From: Streptacidiphilus sp. 4-A2
Lineage (GTDB): Bacteria > Actinomycetota > Actinomycetes > Streptomycetales > Streptomycetaceae
Direction of reading: 5' to 3'
NCBI GenBank assembly: GCA_014284505.1
Contig: JAAFYY010000001.1
Span: forward strand, 8,233,845 to 8,297,844
Length of the DNA stretch: 64,000 nt
This document shows positions 56,421 through 64,000 of this stretch, piece by piece. The translations under genes and the position numbers were made by a program. The notes beneath the pieces were generated by a model. The model was not told the DNA's origin, did not search any database, and saw only the letters and a program-made list of their open reading frames with translations. Position 1 is the stretch's first letter; each line of letters opens with the position of its first letter.

Positions 56421-58133
56421 GTGGGTGACCCTGATGACCGAGCGGACGCCCTGGCGGTCACCGCGCTGCTGAACTGTCTGATCCGCGAGCTGGCCCGGCC
56501 CGAGCAGGCCGGGGAACCGGGCAGCGGGGATCCGGGCAGCGGGGATCCGGGCAGCGGGGATCCGGGCGACGGGGATCCGGGCAGTGGCGGTCCGGCGGCC
56601 GTCGACCGGCCGGGCGGGCCGCTGTGGGACGGATATCTGCTGCCCGGGAGCGGTACGCGGATCCGGGTGCGCCGGGGCCGTCGGCCCTCCGGTCCGGAGC
56701 TGGCGGTGCCGGGGCAGTGGCAGCCGCTGGACCTGGACGGGCTGCTGGGGCTGACCGTGCGCGAGCTGCGGGCCCGCACCGGGGTGGACAACCCGGGCCT
56801 GCCGCGGGAGGTCCGCGACAGCCGGGAGGTGGCCGCCGCGCTGCTGCGGGCCCGGGCGGCGGCCGCCCCCGACACCGACCCATATCTGCGCTCCGAGCAG
56901 GCGCTGCTGGCCGGGCACCGCTACCACCCGGCGCCCAAGACCCGGGGCGGCGGACCACCGGCGCGCTGGCTGCCGTACGCGCCGGAGGCGTACGCCTCGT
57001 TCCCGCTGACCCTGCTCGGGGTGCGCGCGGATCTGCTGGACGGCGACGGCGACACCGCCGCCCTGGACCGGCTCTGGGCGGCGCGGCCCCCGCGGGCTAC
57101 CGGGTGCTGCCCGCCCACCCCTGGCAGCTGGAGCTGCTGGGCGACCGGCCGGAGCTGCGCGACGGACGGCTGCTGCACCTGGGCCGGACCGAGCAGCGGG
57201 CCTGGGCGACCTCCTCGCTGCGCACGCTCTACCTGCCGCAGGCCGACCTCTCGCTGAAGTTCAGCCTGGACGTCCGGGTCACCAATGACATCCGCCGGCT
57301 GTGGCTGCGGGACCTGCGCTGGCTGGTGCCGGTCGACAATCTGCTCGCCAAGGTGTTCGCGGACGGCCCGGCCACCGCGTCGATGCTGGCCGACCGGGGC
57401 TACCGGACCCTCGGATCCGGCGGCGAGGACACCCCGGAGGGCACCCGCGAGGACACCCACGAGGCCTTCGCGGTGCTGCTGCGGGACGGGATGGGCGCGG
57501 CGCCGCGACCGCTGCTCGCCGCCGGGATCAGCGAGGGCTTCCCCGGGGGACCCGCTGGCCGGGCTCACCCCCGGGCGGGCGCCGGAATGGTGGCGGCGCT
57601 ATGTCGAGCAGGTGGTGCCGCCGGTGCTGCACGCCTATCTGCGGCACGGGGTGGTGCTGGAGTGCCATCTGCAGAATGTGCTGGTGGGCGTGGACCGGGA
57701 GGGCTACCCGGACCGGGCGGTCTTCCGGGACCACGAGGGCGTGAAGCTGGTGGCCGAGCGGCACGGCGAGCTGCTGGCGAGCCTCGGCCCGGACCTGCCC
57801 ACCCCGGGAGTACCGGCCGGTCACGCCTGGCAGCGGCTGGTGTACTGCCTGGTGACCAACCATCTGCTGGAGATCGCCGGGGCGGTCGCCGAGCGCTGCC
57901 CGGGCGCGGCGGCCGAACTGTGGCCGCTGGCCCGGGAGGTGTTCGCCGGGTACGGCGAGTTCCCCGAGGTGCGGGAGCTGCTGGCGGCGCCGACCGTCCC
58001 GGCCAAGACCAATCTGCTGCTGCGCTGGCTGGACGCGGACGGCGGCGACTCGGCCTACACCCCGCTGCCCAACCCACTGCTGCTGCCCGACCCACCTCTG
58101 CTGCCCGACCCGCTGCTGCCCCCGGTGAAGTAG
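56421..58133 (+). CDS. IucA/IucC-family NIS siderophore synthetase 3, two frameshifts
   Basis: About 571 residues from GTG 56421 (VGDPDDRADALAVTALLNCL). A five-unit GSGDP repeat forms a linker at residues 34-58. Then EQALLAGHRYHPAPKTRGG, WLPYAPEAYASFPLTLLGV, VLPAHPWQLELLGDRPELRD, SSLRTLYLPQADLSLKFSLD, VRVTNDIRRLWLRDLRWLVP, LECHLQNVLVGVDREGYP and FRDHEGVKLVAERHGELLA. Breaks lie near 57100 and 57548. The C-terminus KTNLLLRWLDADGGDSAYTP with LPNPLL is intact, followed by a Pro/Leu tail. The GGG-rich PKTR loop differs from PKSR in synthetase 1, so substrate preference may differ. No iron box is seen in the 78-bp divergent gap. Confidence 0.9.
56520..56594 (+). repeat. 15-bp in-frame tandem repeat, five units (GSGDP)
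   Basis: Units at 56520, 56535, 56550, 56565 and 56580 of the form GGCAGCGGGGATCCG encode GSGDP (fourth GDGDP, fifth GSGGP) in synthetase 3. Confidence 0.85.
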
Positions 58134-58138
58134 CCGGG

Positions 58139-58182
58139 GCTCCGCGGGCCGGCCGGGTGACTGCCCGGCCGGCCCGCGGAGC
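58139..58182. terminator. bidirectional hairpin between synthetase 3 and parC
   Basis: A perfect 19-bp inverted repeat (58139-58157 and 58164-58182, beginning GCTCCGCGGGCCGGCC) with loop TGACTG, between convergent genes. Confidence 0.88.
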
Positions 58183-58187
58183 GGGTG

Positions 58188-60635
58188 CTACGCCGGTCCG
58201 GCCACCGCCGCGATGGCCTTGGCCAGCGGCACGCCCGAGCCGTCCCGCCGCGGATCGCGGCCGGGCAGCTCGGCCGGGCTGCCGTTGGCGGTGGCCGCGC
58301 GGGCCGGTGCCGCCCCGGCCCAGGCCAGCACCAGGGACTGCTCGCCCTTGAGGAAGCGCTGGCAGCGCACCCCGCCGGTGGCCCGGCCCTTGCGCGGATA
58401 CTGGTCGAACGGGGTCGCCTTGGCGGTGCCGACGGCCAGGCCGTCCAGTGTGTCCGCGGCCCCGGCGACGGTGACCACCAGCGCGTCCGCGGCCGGGTCG
58501 ATCGCGGTGAACGACAGCACCTGGGCGCCGTCGGTCAGCTTGATCCCGGCCATGCCCCCGGCCGGACGCCCCTGCGGGCGGACCTGGGAGGCCTGGAACC
58601 GGAGCAGCTGGGCGTCGGTGGTGATGAACACCAGCTCCTCCTCGCCGGTGCGCAGTTCGACCGCGCCGACCAGCCGGTCGCCGTCCTTCAGCCCGATCAC
58701 CTCGAACTCGTCCTTGTTCTCCGGCCAGTCGGGGACCACCCGCTTGACGATGCCCTGCTCGGTGCCCAGCGCCAGGCCCGGCGAGGACTCGTCCAGGGTG
58801 GTCAGCGCGAGCACCCGCTCGCCCGCGTCCAGCTTCAGGAACTCGGCCACCTGGGCGCCGCCGGACAGGTTGGGGGCGCTGGAGCTGGGCGGCAGCGACG
58901 GCAGGTCGATCACCGGCAGCCGCAGCACCCGCCCGGCGGTGGTGACCGCGCCGATGTCCGCGCGGGCGGTGGCCGACACCGACACCACCACGTCGTGCCT
59001 GGTGCGCCCGCCCTCGGCGTCCACCGCCTGCACCGCGTCGGCGGTGCGGGCCAGCAGACCGGTCGAGGAGAGCAGCACCCGGCACGGGTCGTCCGCGACC
59101 TCCAGCGGGACGGCGGCGGTGGCGACCGCGCCGGCCTCCAGCAGCACGGTGCGCCGCTCGGTGCCGAACTTCTTCGCCACGGCCGCGAGTTCGTCCGAGA
59201 CCAGCTTGCGCAGGACGGTGTCGGACTCCAGGATCTCGCTCAGCTCGGTGATCTCGCCACGCAGCCGGCCCTGCTCGGCCTCCAGCTCGACCTGGTCGAA
59301 GCGGGTCAGCCGGCGCAGCGGGGTGTCCAGGATGTACACGGTCTGCGTCTCGGACAGCGAGAAGCGCTCCATCAGGCGCTCCTTCGCCTGCGCGGTGGTG
59401 TCGCTGCCGCGGATCACGGCGATCACCGCGTCGATGTCGAGCAGCGCCACCAGCAGGCCCTCGACCAGGTGCAGCCGCTCCTCGCGCTTGCGGCGGCGGA
59501 AGTCGGAGCGCCGCCGGACCACCTCGAAGCGGTGGTCGACATAGACCTCGAGCAGTTCCTTGAGGCCCAGCGTCAGCGGCTGGCCGTCGACCAGCGCGAC
59601 GTTGTTGATGCCGAAGGACTCCTCCATCGGGGTCAGCTTGTAGAGCTGCTCCAACAGGGCCTCCGGCACAAAGCCGTTCTTGACCTCGATCACCAGGCGC
59701 AGGCCGTGCGAGCGGTCGGTGAGGTCCTTGACGTCCGAGACGCCCTGCAGCTTCTTCGCGTTGACCAGGTCCTTGATCTTCGCGATCACCTTCTCCGGGC
59801 CGACGCTGAACGGCAGTTCGGTCACCACCAGGCCCTTGCGGCGCGGGGTGACGTCCTCCACCGAGACCTTGGCACGGATCTTGAAGGTGCCCCGGCCGTT
59901 CTCGTAGGCGTCCCTGATCCCGGACAGGCCGACGATCCGGCCACCGGTCGGCAGGTCGGGACCGGGCACGAAGCGCATCAGCGTGTCGAGGTCCGCGCTC
60001 GGATGCTTGATCAGATGCCGGGCGGCGGCCACCACCTCGCCCAGGTTGTGCGGCGGCATATTGGTGGCCATGCCCACGGCGATCCCGGAGGCGCCGTTGA
60101 CCAGCAGGTTCGGGAAGGCCGACGGCAGCACCGCGGGCTCCTGCTCGCTGCCGTCGTAGTTGGGGGAGAAGTCGACGGTGTCCTCGTCGATCGACTCCAC
60201 CAGCGCCATCGAGGCGGCGGTGAGCTTGGACTCGGTGTAGCGCATGGCGGCCGGCGGGTCGTCGTTGCCGAGCGAACCGAAGTTCCCGTGACCGTCGATC
60301 AGCGGGATGCGCATGGAGAACGGCTGGGCCAGCCGCACCAGCGTGTCGTAGATCGAGGCGTCGCCGTGCGGGTGCAGCCGGCCCATCACCTCGCCCACCA
60401 CCCGGGCGCTCTTGACATAGCCGCGCTCCGGGCGCAGCCCCATCTCATTGGCCTGGTACAGCACCCGCCGGTGTACCGGCTTCAGGCCGTCACGGGCGTC
60501 GGGCAGGGCCCGGGAGTAGATCACCGAGTAGGCGTACTCCAGGAATGAGCCCTGCATCTCGTCCACGACGTCGATGTCGAGGATGCGCTCCTCGAAGTCC
60601 TCGGGCGGAGGTGTCTGCGAACTGCGGCGGGCCAT
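58188..60635 (-). CDS. parC: DNA topoisomerase IV subunit A (ParC / GyrA2)
   Basis: An unbroken 815-residue protein, breakage-reunion partner of ParE. Winged-helix domain: SVIYSRALPDARDGLKPVHR, VVGEVMGRLHPHGDASIYDT and RIPLIDGHGNFGSLGNDDPP, with the active tyrosine in AAMRYTESKL. The coiled-coil region spans residues 380-480 (FRRRKREERLHLVEGLLVAL). The C-terminal beta-pinwheel is seen in repeated strands such as QGIVKRVVPDWPENKDEFEV, MAGIKLTDGAQVLSFTAIDP and QYPRKGRATGGVRCQRFLKG. ATG at the complement of 60633-60635 with AAGGGAG upstream. Its length and its freedom from breaks make it a good benchmark for sequence quality in this part. Confidence 0.96.
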   Translation of the reverse strand: MARRSSQTPPPEDFEERILDIDVVDEMQGSFLEYAYSVIYSRALPDARDGLKPVHRRVLYQANEMGLRPERGYVKSARVVGEVMGRLHPHGDASIYDTLVRLAQPFSMRIPLIDGHGNFGSLGNDDPPAAMRYTESKLTAASMALVESIDEDTVDFSPNYDGSEQEPAVLPSAFPNLLVNGASGIAVGMATNMPPHNLGEVVAAARHLIKHPSADLDTLMRFVPGPDLPTGGRIVGLSGIRDAYENGRGTFKIRAKVSVEDVTPRRKGLVVTELPFSVGPEKVIAKIKDLVNAKKLQGVSDVKDLTDRSHGLRLVIEVKNGFVPEALLEQLYKLTPMEESFGINNVALVDGQPLTLGLKELLEVYVDHRFEVVRRRSDFRRRKREERLHLVEGLLVALLDIDAVIAVIRGSDTTAQAKERLMERFSLSETQTVYILDTPLRRLTRFDQVELEAEQGRLRGEITELSEILESDTVLRKLVSDELAAVAKKFGTERRTVLLEAGAVATAAVPLEVADDPCRVLLSSTGLLARTADAVQAVDAEGGRTRHDVVVSVSATARADIGAVTTAGRVLRLPVIDLPSLPPSSSAPNLSGGAQVAEFLKLDAGERVLALTTLDESSPGLALGTEQGIVKRVVPDWPENKDEFEVIGLKDGDRLVGAVELRTGEEELVFITTDAQLLRFQASQVRPQGRPAGGMAGIKLTDGAQVLSFTAIDPAADALVVTVAGAADTLDGLAVGTAKATPFDQYPRKGRATGGVRCQRFLKGEQSLVLAWAGAAPARAATANGSPAELPGRDPRRDGSGVPLAKAIAAVAGPA

Positions 60636-60650
60636 CGCGGCGGCGCTCCC

Positions 60651-60676
60651 TTGCGGTCACTTGCGGTCACTTGCGG
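60651..60676. repeat. 10-bp tandem repeat at the parC leader
   Basis: TTGCGGTCAC at 60651 and 60661, followed by the partial unit TTGCGG at 60671. It lies just upstream of the parC ribosome site. Confidence 0.7.
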
Positions 60677-60833
60677 GGTAGGGCGGGTGGGCGTGCGGAC
60701 GTCCGAGACGTGCGACGGCACCCATTCTGTACCGTCGCGCTGACATTCCGGATTCAGAAGCACTCTCCGGGTGCCTCGTTCGTTGCAGCACAATGAGGAT
60801 TCCAGCATCAGCCGACCGGAAGGACGAGAGCGG

Positions 60834-62206
60834 ATGGCCGACCAGGCCCCCAGTTCCACCAACGGATTCGCCATCACCGAGCACACCCTGGACAACGGGC
60901 TGCGGGTGGTGCTCTCCGAGGACCACCTCACCCCGGTCGCGGCCGTCTGCCTCTGGTACGACGTCGGCTCGCGGCACGAGGTCAAGGGCCGCACCGGTCT
61001 GGCGCACCTCTTCGAGCACCTGATGTTCCAGGGCTCGGCCTCGGTACCCGGCAACGGCCACTTCGAGCTCGTACAGGGCGCCGGCGGTTCGCTCAACGGC
61101 ACCACCAGCTTCGAACGCACCAACTACTTCGAGACCATGCCGGCCCACCAGGTCGAGCTGGCGCTGTGGCTGGAAGCCGACCGGATGGGTTCGCTGCTCA
61201 CCTCGCTCGACCTGACCGGCCTGGACAACCAGCGCGCCGTGGTGAAGAACGAGCGCCGCCAGCGCTACGACAACGTGCCCTACGGCACCTCCTTCGAGCG
61301 CCTGGTGGCGATGGCCTTCCCGGAGGACCACCCCTACCACCACACCCCGATCGGCTCCATGGCCGACCTGGACGCGGCGACCCTGGAGGACGCCCAGGAC
61401 TTCTTCACCACCTACTACGCGCCCAACAACGCGGTGCTCTCGGTGGTCGGCGACATCGACGCCGAGCAGACCCTGGCCTGGATCGAGAAGTACTTCGGCT
61501 CGATCCCCGCCCACGACGGCAAGCGCCCGCCGCGCGACGGCAGCACCGTGGTCCACGACGGCTCCGCGCCGCTGCGCCAGCACCTGGTGGAGGAGGTCCC
61601 CTCGCGCGCGCTGATGGCGACCTACCTGCTGCCGCTGGACGGCACCCGCGAGGCCGACGCCGCCGACGTGGCGCTGACCATCCTCGGCTCCGGCGAGTCC
61701 AGCCGGCTGTACAACCGGCTGGTGCGGCGCGACCGGATCACCGTCAACGCCGGATTCGGGCTGCTGCGGCTCTCGGGCGCGCCGTCCCTGGGCTGGTTCG
61801 ACGCCAAGACCGCCGGCGAGGCGACGGTCGAGGCGGTCGAGGCCGCCGTCAACGAGGAGCTGGCCCGCTTCGCCGCCGAGGGCCCCACCCCGCTGGAGCT
61901 CGAACGCGCCCAGGCGCAGATCGAGCGGGAGTGGCTGGACCGGCTGTCCACGGTCAACGGGCGCGCCGACGAGCTGTGCCGCTTCGCGACCCTGTTCGGC
62001 GACCCCAAGCTGCTGAACTCGGCCGTGGACCGGGCGCTCGACATCACCGCCGAGGAGGTGCGGGAGGTCGCCGCCCGCTATCTGACGCCGGACAACCGCG
62101 CCGTCCTCACCTATGAGCCCGCCGCCCCCGAGCCGGGGGACGACGACCCAGAGGCAGACGCAGCCGCAGCCGTTTCCGACGACGCCGACGAGGACGCACC
62201 GCATGA
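60834..62206 (+). CDS. M16-family zinc metallopeptidase, catalytic subunit
   Basis: About 457 residues. The inverted zinc motif HxxEH is in TGLAHLFEHLMFQGSASV, and the downstream zinc glutamate lies in the region QRAVVKNERRQRYDNVPYGT. The second half is the partner-like domain (PSRALMATYLLPLDGTREAD, ESSRLYNRLVRRDRITVNAG). The tail is acidic (DDPEADAAAAVSDDADEDAP). ATG 60834 with GGAAGGACGAG upstream. As read, the frame runs past the next gene's ATG; one base lost in the acidic tail would close it at TGA 62204-62206 with the usual ATGA overlap. It lacks a signal peptide, so it acts in the cytoplasm unless exported otherwise. Confidence 0.9.
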
Positions 62207-63868
62207 GCATCACCTCCGCCATGACCTTCCACCCCCGCCCCGAGCCGGGCGAGGCGACCCCTGGGCCTTCCCCGCGCCCAGCCGCAGCATCCTGCCCAAC
62301 GGCCTGACCGTGCTGCGCTGCGACCGTCCGGCCAGAAGCTGGTCGCCGTGGACGTGCTGCTGGACGCGCCGCTGGCAGCCGAGCCCGCCGGGCTGGACGG
62401 CGTGGGGACCATCCTGGCCAGGGCGTTCTCCGAGGGCACGCAGACCCTGGACGCCGAGGAGTTCGCGGGTGAGCTGGAGCGCGCCGGGGCCACCCTGGAC
62501 GCCCGCGCCGAGTTCGCCTCGCTGCGGCTCTCGCTGGAGGTCCCGGCCTCCCGGCTGGAGCGCGGGATGCGGCTGCTCGCGGACGCGGTCCGGGCTTCCG
62601 GCGCTGCCGCCGACGAGATCGAGCGGCTGGTCTCCAACCGGCTGGACGAGATCGTGCACGAGCTGGCCAACCCCGGCCGCCGGGCCACCTTCGCGCTGTA
62701 CGGCGACCTGTTCGCCGCCGACAACCGGCTCTCCCGGCCCCGGGCCGGGACCGCCGAGACCGTCAAGGGCATCGACCGCGAGGCCGTGGCCGCCTTCTAC
62801 GCGGCGCATGTCCGCCCGTCCACGGCCACCGCCGTGATCGTCGGCGACTTCTCCAGCGTCGACTTCGACGCGGTGCTCGCGGACACCCTCGGCGACTGGA
62901 CCGGGGAGCAGGCCGCCGTCTCCGTCCCCGCGGCGGTGACCGCGGACGACACCGGCCGGGTGATCATCGTCGACCGCCCCGGCTCGGTGCAGACCCAGCT
63001 GCTGATCGGCCGGATCGGCCCGGACCGGCACGACCCGGCCTGGCCGGCCCAGATCCTCGGCATCTACTGCCTGGGCGGCACCCTCACCTCCCGGCTGGAC
63101 CGGGTGCTGCGGGAGGAGAAGGGCTACACCTACGGGGTCCGCGCCTTCCCGCAGCCGCTGCTCTCCTCCCCGGACGGTGGCGGCCGGGCGCTGCTGGCCG
63201 TCTCCGGCTCGGTGGACACCGAGTCCACCGCGCCCGCGCTGGCCGACACCTGGACGATCCTGCGGAACCTGGCCGCCGAGGGCCTGACCGACGAGGAGCG
63301 CGACGTCGCGGTGCAGAACCTGGTCGGGGTGGCCCCGCTGCGCTACGAGACCGCCGCGGCGGTCTGCACCGCGCTGTCCGACCAGGTGGAGCAGGGCCTG
63401 CCGGACGACTACCAGGCCCAGGTCTACCGCCGGCTGGCGACCACCACCACCGCCGAGGCCACGGCCGCGGTGGTCGCCGCCTTCCCGACGGACCGGCTGG
63501 TCACCGTGCTGGTGGGGGACGCGGCCGCGATCGCGGGCCCGGTCAAGGACCCTGGCATCGGCGAAGTGCCGTCGTCAGCCCTGAGCTCCGCCCCGGCGGT
63601 CCCCGCCCCGCTTCACCCGCTTGACCCGTTCCACCCGCTTGACGCGTTCCACCTGACCGACCCGCTTCACCGGCTCCACCCGTTCCACCCGCCCCCGGTG
63701 CCCGGACCTTCCGTTCCGGCGTCGGGGGCGCGGTGCGTTCCGGCCCTGCTCAGGCCCCTGCTCCCGTCCCGCTCCGGCCGCAGCCGAGATGTCATGTCAC
63801 TCTCGCCCCGCGTTGCCCTCCCGTTCCCGGCGGCTCTGCCCGCCGGACCCATGGTGGAGAAACTGTGA
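62203..63868 (+). CDS. M16-family peptidase-like protein, non-catalytic partner, frameshifts
   Basis: About 555 residues as read. It starts MSITSAMTFHPRPEPGEATP, then (other frame, break near 62262 and 62333) SRSILPNGLTVLRCDRPGQK. The HxxEH motif is absent: the equivalent stretch reads VGTILARAFSEGTQT. The partner signatures are kept: LDEIVHELANPGRRATFALY, LGGTLTSRLDRVLREEKGYT and YGVRAFPQPLL. Such proteins pair with the active subunit, as MPP alpha with beta. The C-terminus beyond about residue 445 is a four-unit, 18-bp His/Pro/Leu repeat and Pro/Ser-rich tail to 63868; relatives stop about 100 residues earlier, so a lost stop is likely. Confidence 0.85.
63617..63688 (+). repeat. 18-bp in-frame tandem repeat, four units
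   Basis: Units at 63617, 63635, 63653 and 63671 of the form CCGCTTGACCCGTTCCAC encode PLDPFH, PLDAFH, LTDPLH and RLHPFH at the C-terminal tail of the M16 partner frame. Confidence 0.75.
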
Positions 63869-63894
63869 TGGGTGTCACGTCGATCTAGGGAGTT

Positions 63895-63915
63895 AACGGG
63901 GAGCCTCTCCCCGTT
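63895..63915 (+). terminator. hairpin after the M16 partner gene
   Basis: Arms AACGGGGAG (63895-63903) and CTCCCCGTT (63907-63915) pair around CCT, followed by T and A residues. A second small inverted repeat (CGGGGAA/TTCCCCG) follows near 63937-63952. Confidence 0.75.
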
Positions 63916-64000
63916 TAGCTGATTGACTGAAGGAACCGGGGAAGATTCCCCGCTTCCTCGGCCGCACCGCCCTACCGGGTCATCCACCCGCGCGGGCGCA

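Noticed and set aside
63667..63987. 106-residue minus-strand frame at the window end
   Set aside because: It is antisense to the repeat tail and crosses two terminator hairpins, with arginine/glycine-rich low-complexity content.

Overview
The window is very GC-rich, gene-dense actinobacterial DNA with strong G/C third-position bias, GTG starts and many 4-bp ATGA/GTGA gene overlaps. Gene content and order (miaB, extradiol-like gene, miaA, dapF, rsh, hflX, siderophore operon, dinG, lexA, nrdR-nrdJ, rnhB, recQ-like, DUF4192, Nudix, hrdB, trypsin-like protease, parE ... parC) match the conserved chromosomal core of Streptomycetaceae (Streptomyces, Kitasatospora or Streptacidiphilus). The genus cannot be settled by reading.

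Layout. 1-3243: end of a TAXI-type binding protein, an ASCH-domain gene, and an XRE/DUF397 regulator locus with three overlapping small genes. 3380-12951: housekeeping block with tRNA i6A/ms2i6A modification (miaA, miaB), lysine/peptidoglycan synthesis (dapF), (p)ppGpp metabolism (rsh) and the ribosome GTPase hflX. 13219-20345: a five-gene, translationally coupled NIS-siderophore operon of rhizobactin/schizokinen type (aminotransferase, decarboxylase, IucA/IucC synthetase, acyltransferase, N-hydroxylase). 20395-28600: a nitrilase-family amidohydrolase, dinG, lexA with its own SOS box, and nrdR-nrdJ behind paired NrdR boxes. 28704-34641: phosphatase, PPOX-like protein, RNase HII, two conserved unknowns and a RecQ-like helicase fused to a phosphoribosyltransferase-like domain. 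34697-40675: a TetR/SDR divergent pair with tandem operators, DUF4192, a Nudix regulator and an ABC transporter with degenerate ATPase motifs. 40888-48094: a FadR-type regulator, hrdB with a ShbA-like promoter, an exported trypsin-like protease, DUF7455 and parE. 48271-53474: DUF1453, a NarL-type two-component system, a DUF485 protein and an acetate/pyruvate-type sodium symporter. 53813-58133: a second siderophore locus with a sucrase/ferredoxin-like gene behind an iron box and two more IucA/IucC synthetases transcribed divergently. 58188-63868: parC and an active/inactive pair of M16 peptidases.

Quality warning. About thirty genes, including ones that cannot be lost (hrdB, parE, nrdJ, nrdR, hflX, miaA), are broken by single-base shifts. 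Nearly all that could be resolved are restored by adding one G or C to a short run. The clean stretches (about 48.2-51.6 kb, 51.8-53.5 kb and 58.1-62.1 kb) read normally. I treat these shifts as base-calling or assembly errors and give each gene one span across them, with the approximate break point. They also generate false long antisense and frame-shifted ORFs.

The most interesting material is the iron system: three different NIS synthetases in one window, with a single visible DtxR/DmdR-type box. Next come the RecQ-phosphoribosyltransferase fusion with its two conserved unknown neighbours, and the ABC ATPase lacking the Walker A lysine. Several intact regulatory sites are visible: LexA box, paired NrdR boxes, ShbA-type hrdB promoter, tandem TetR operators and iron box. 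In-frame 15- and 18-bp tandem repeats decorate the linkers or tails of four proteins.
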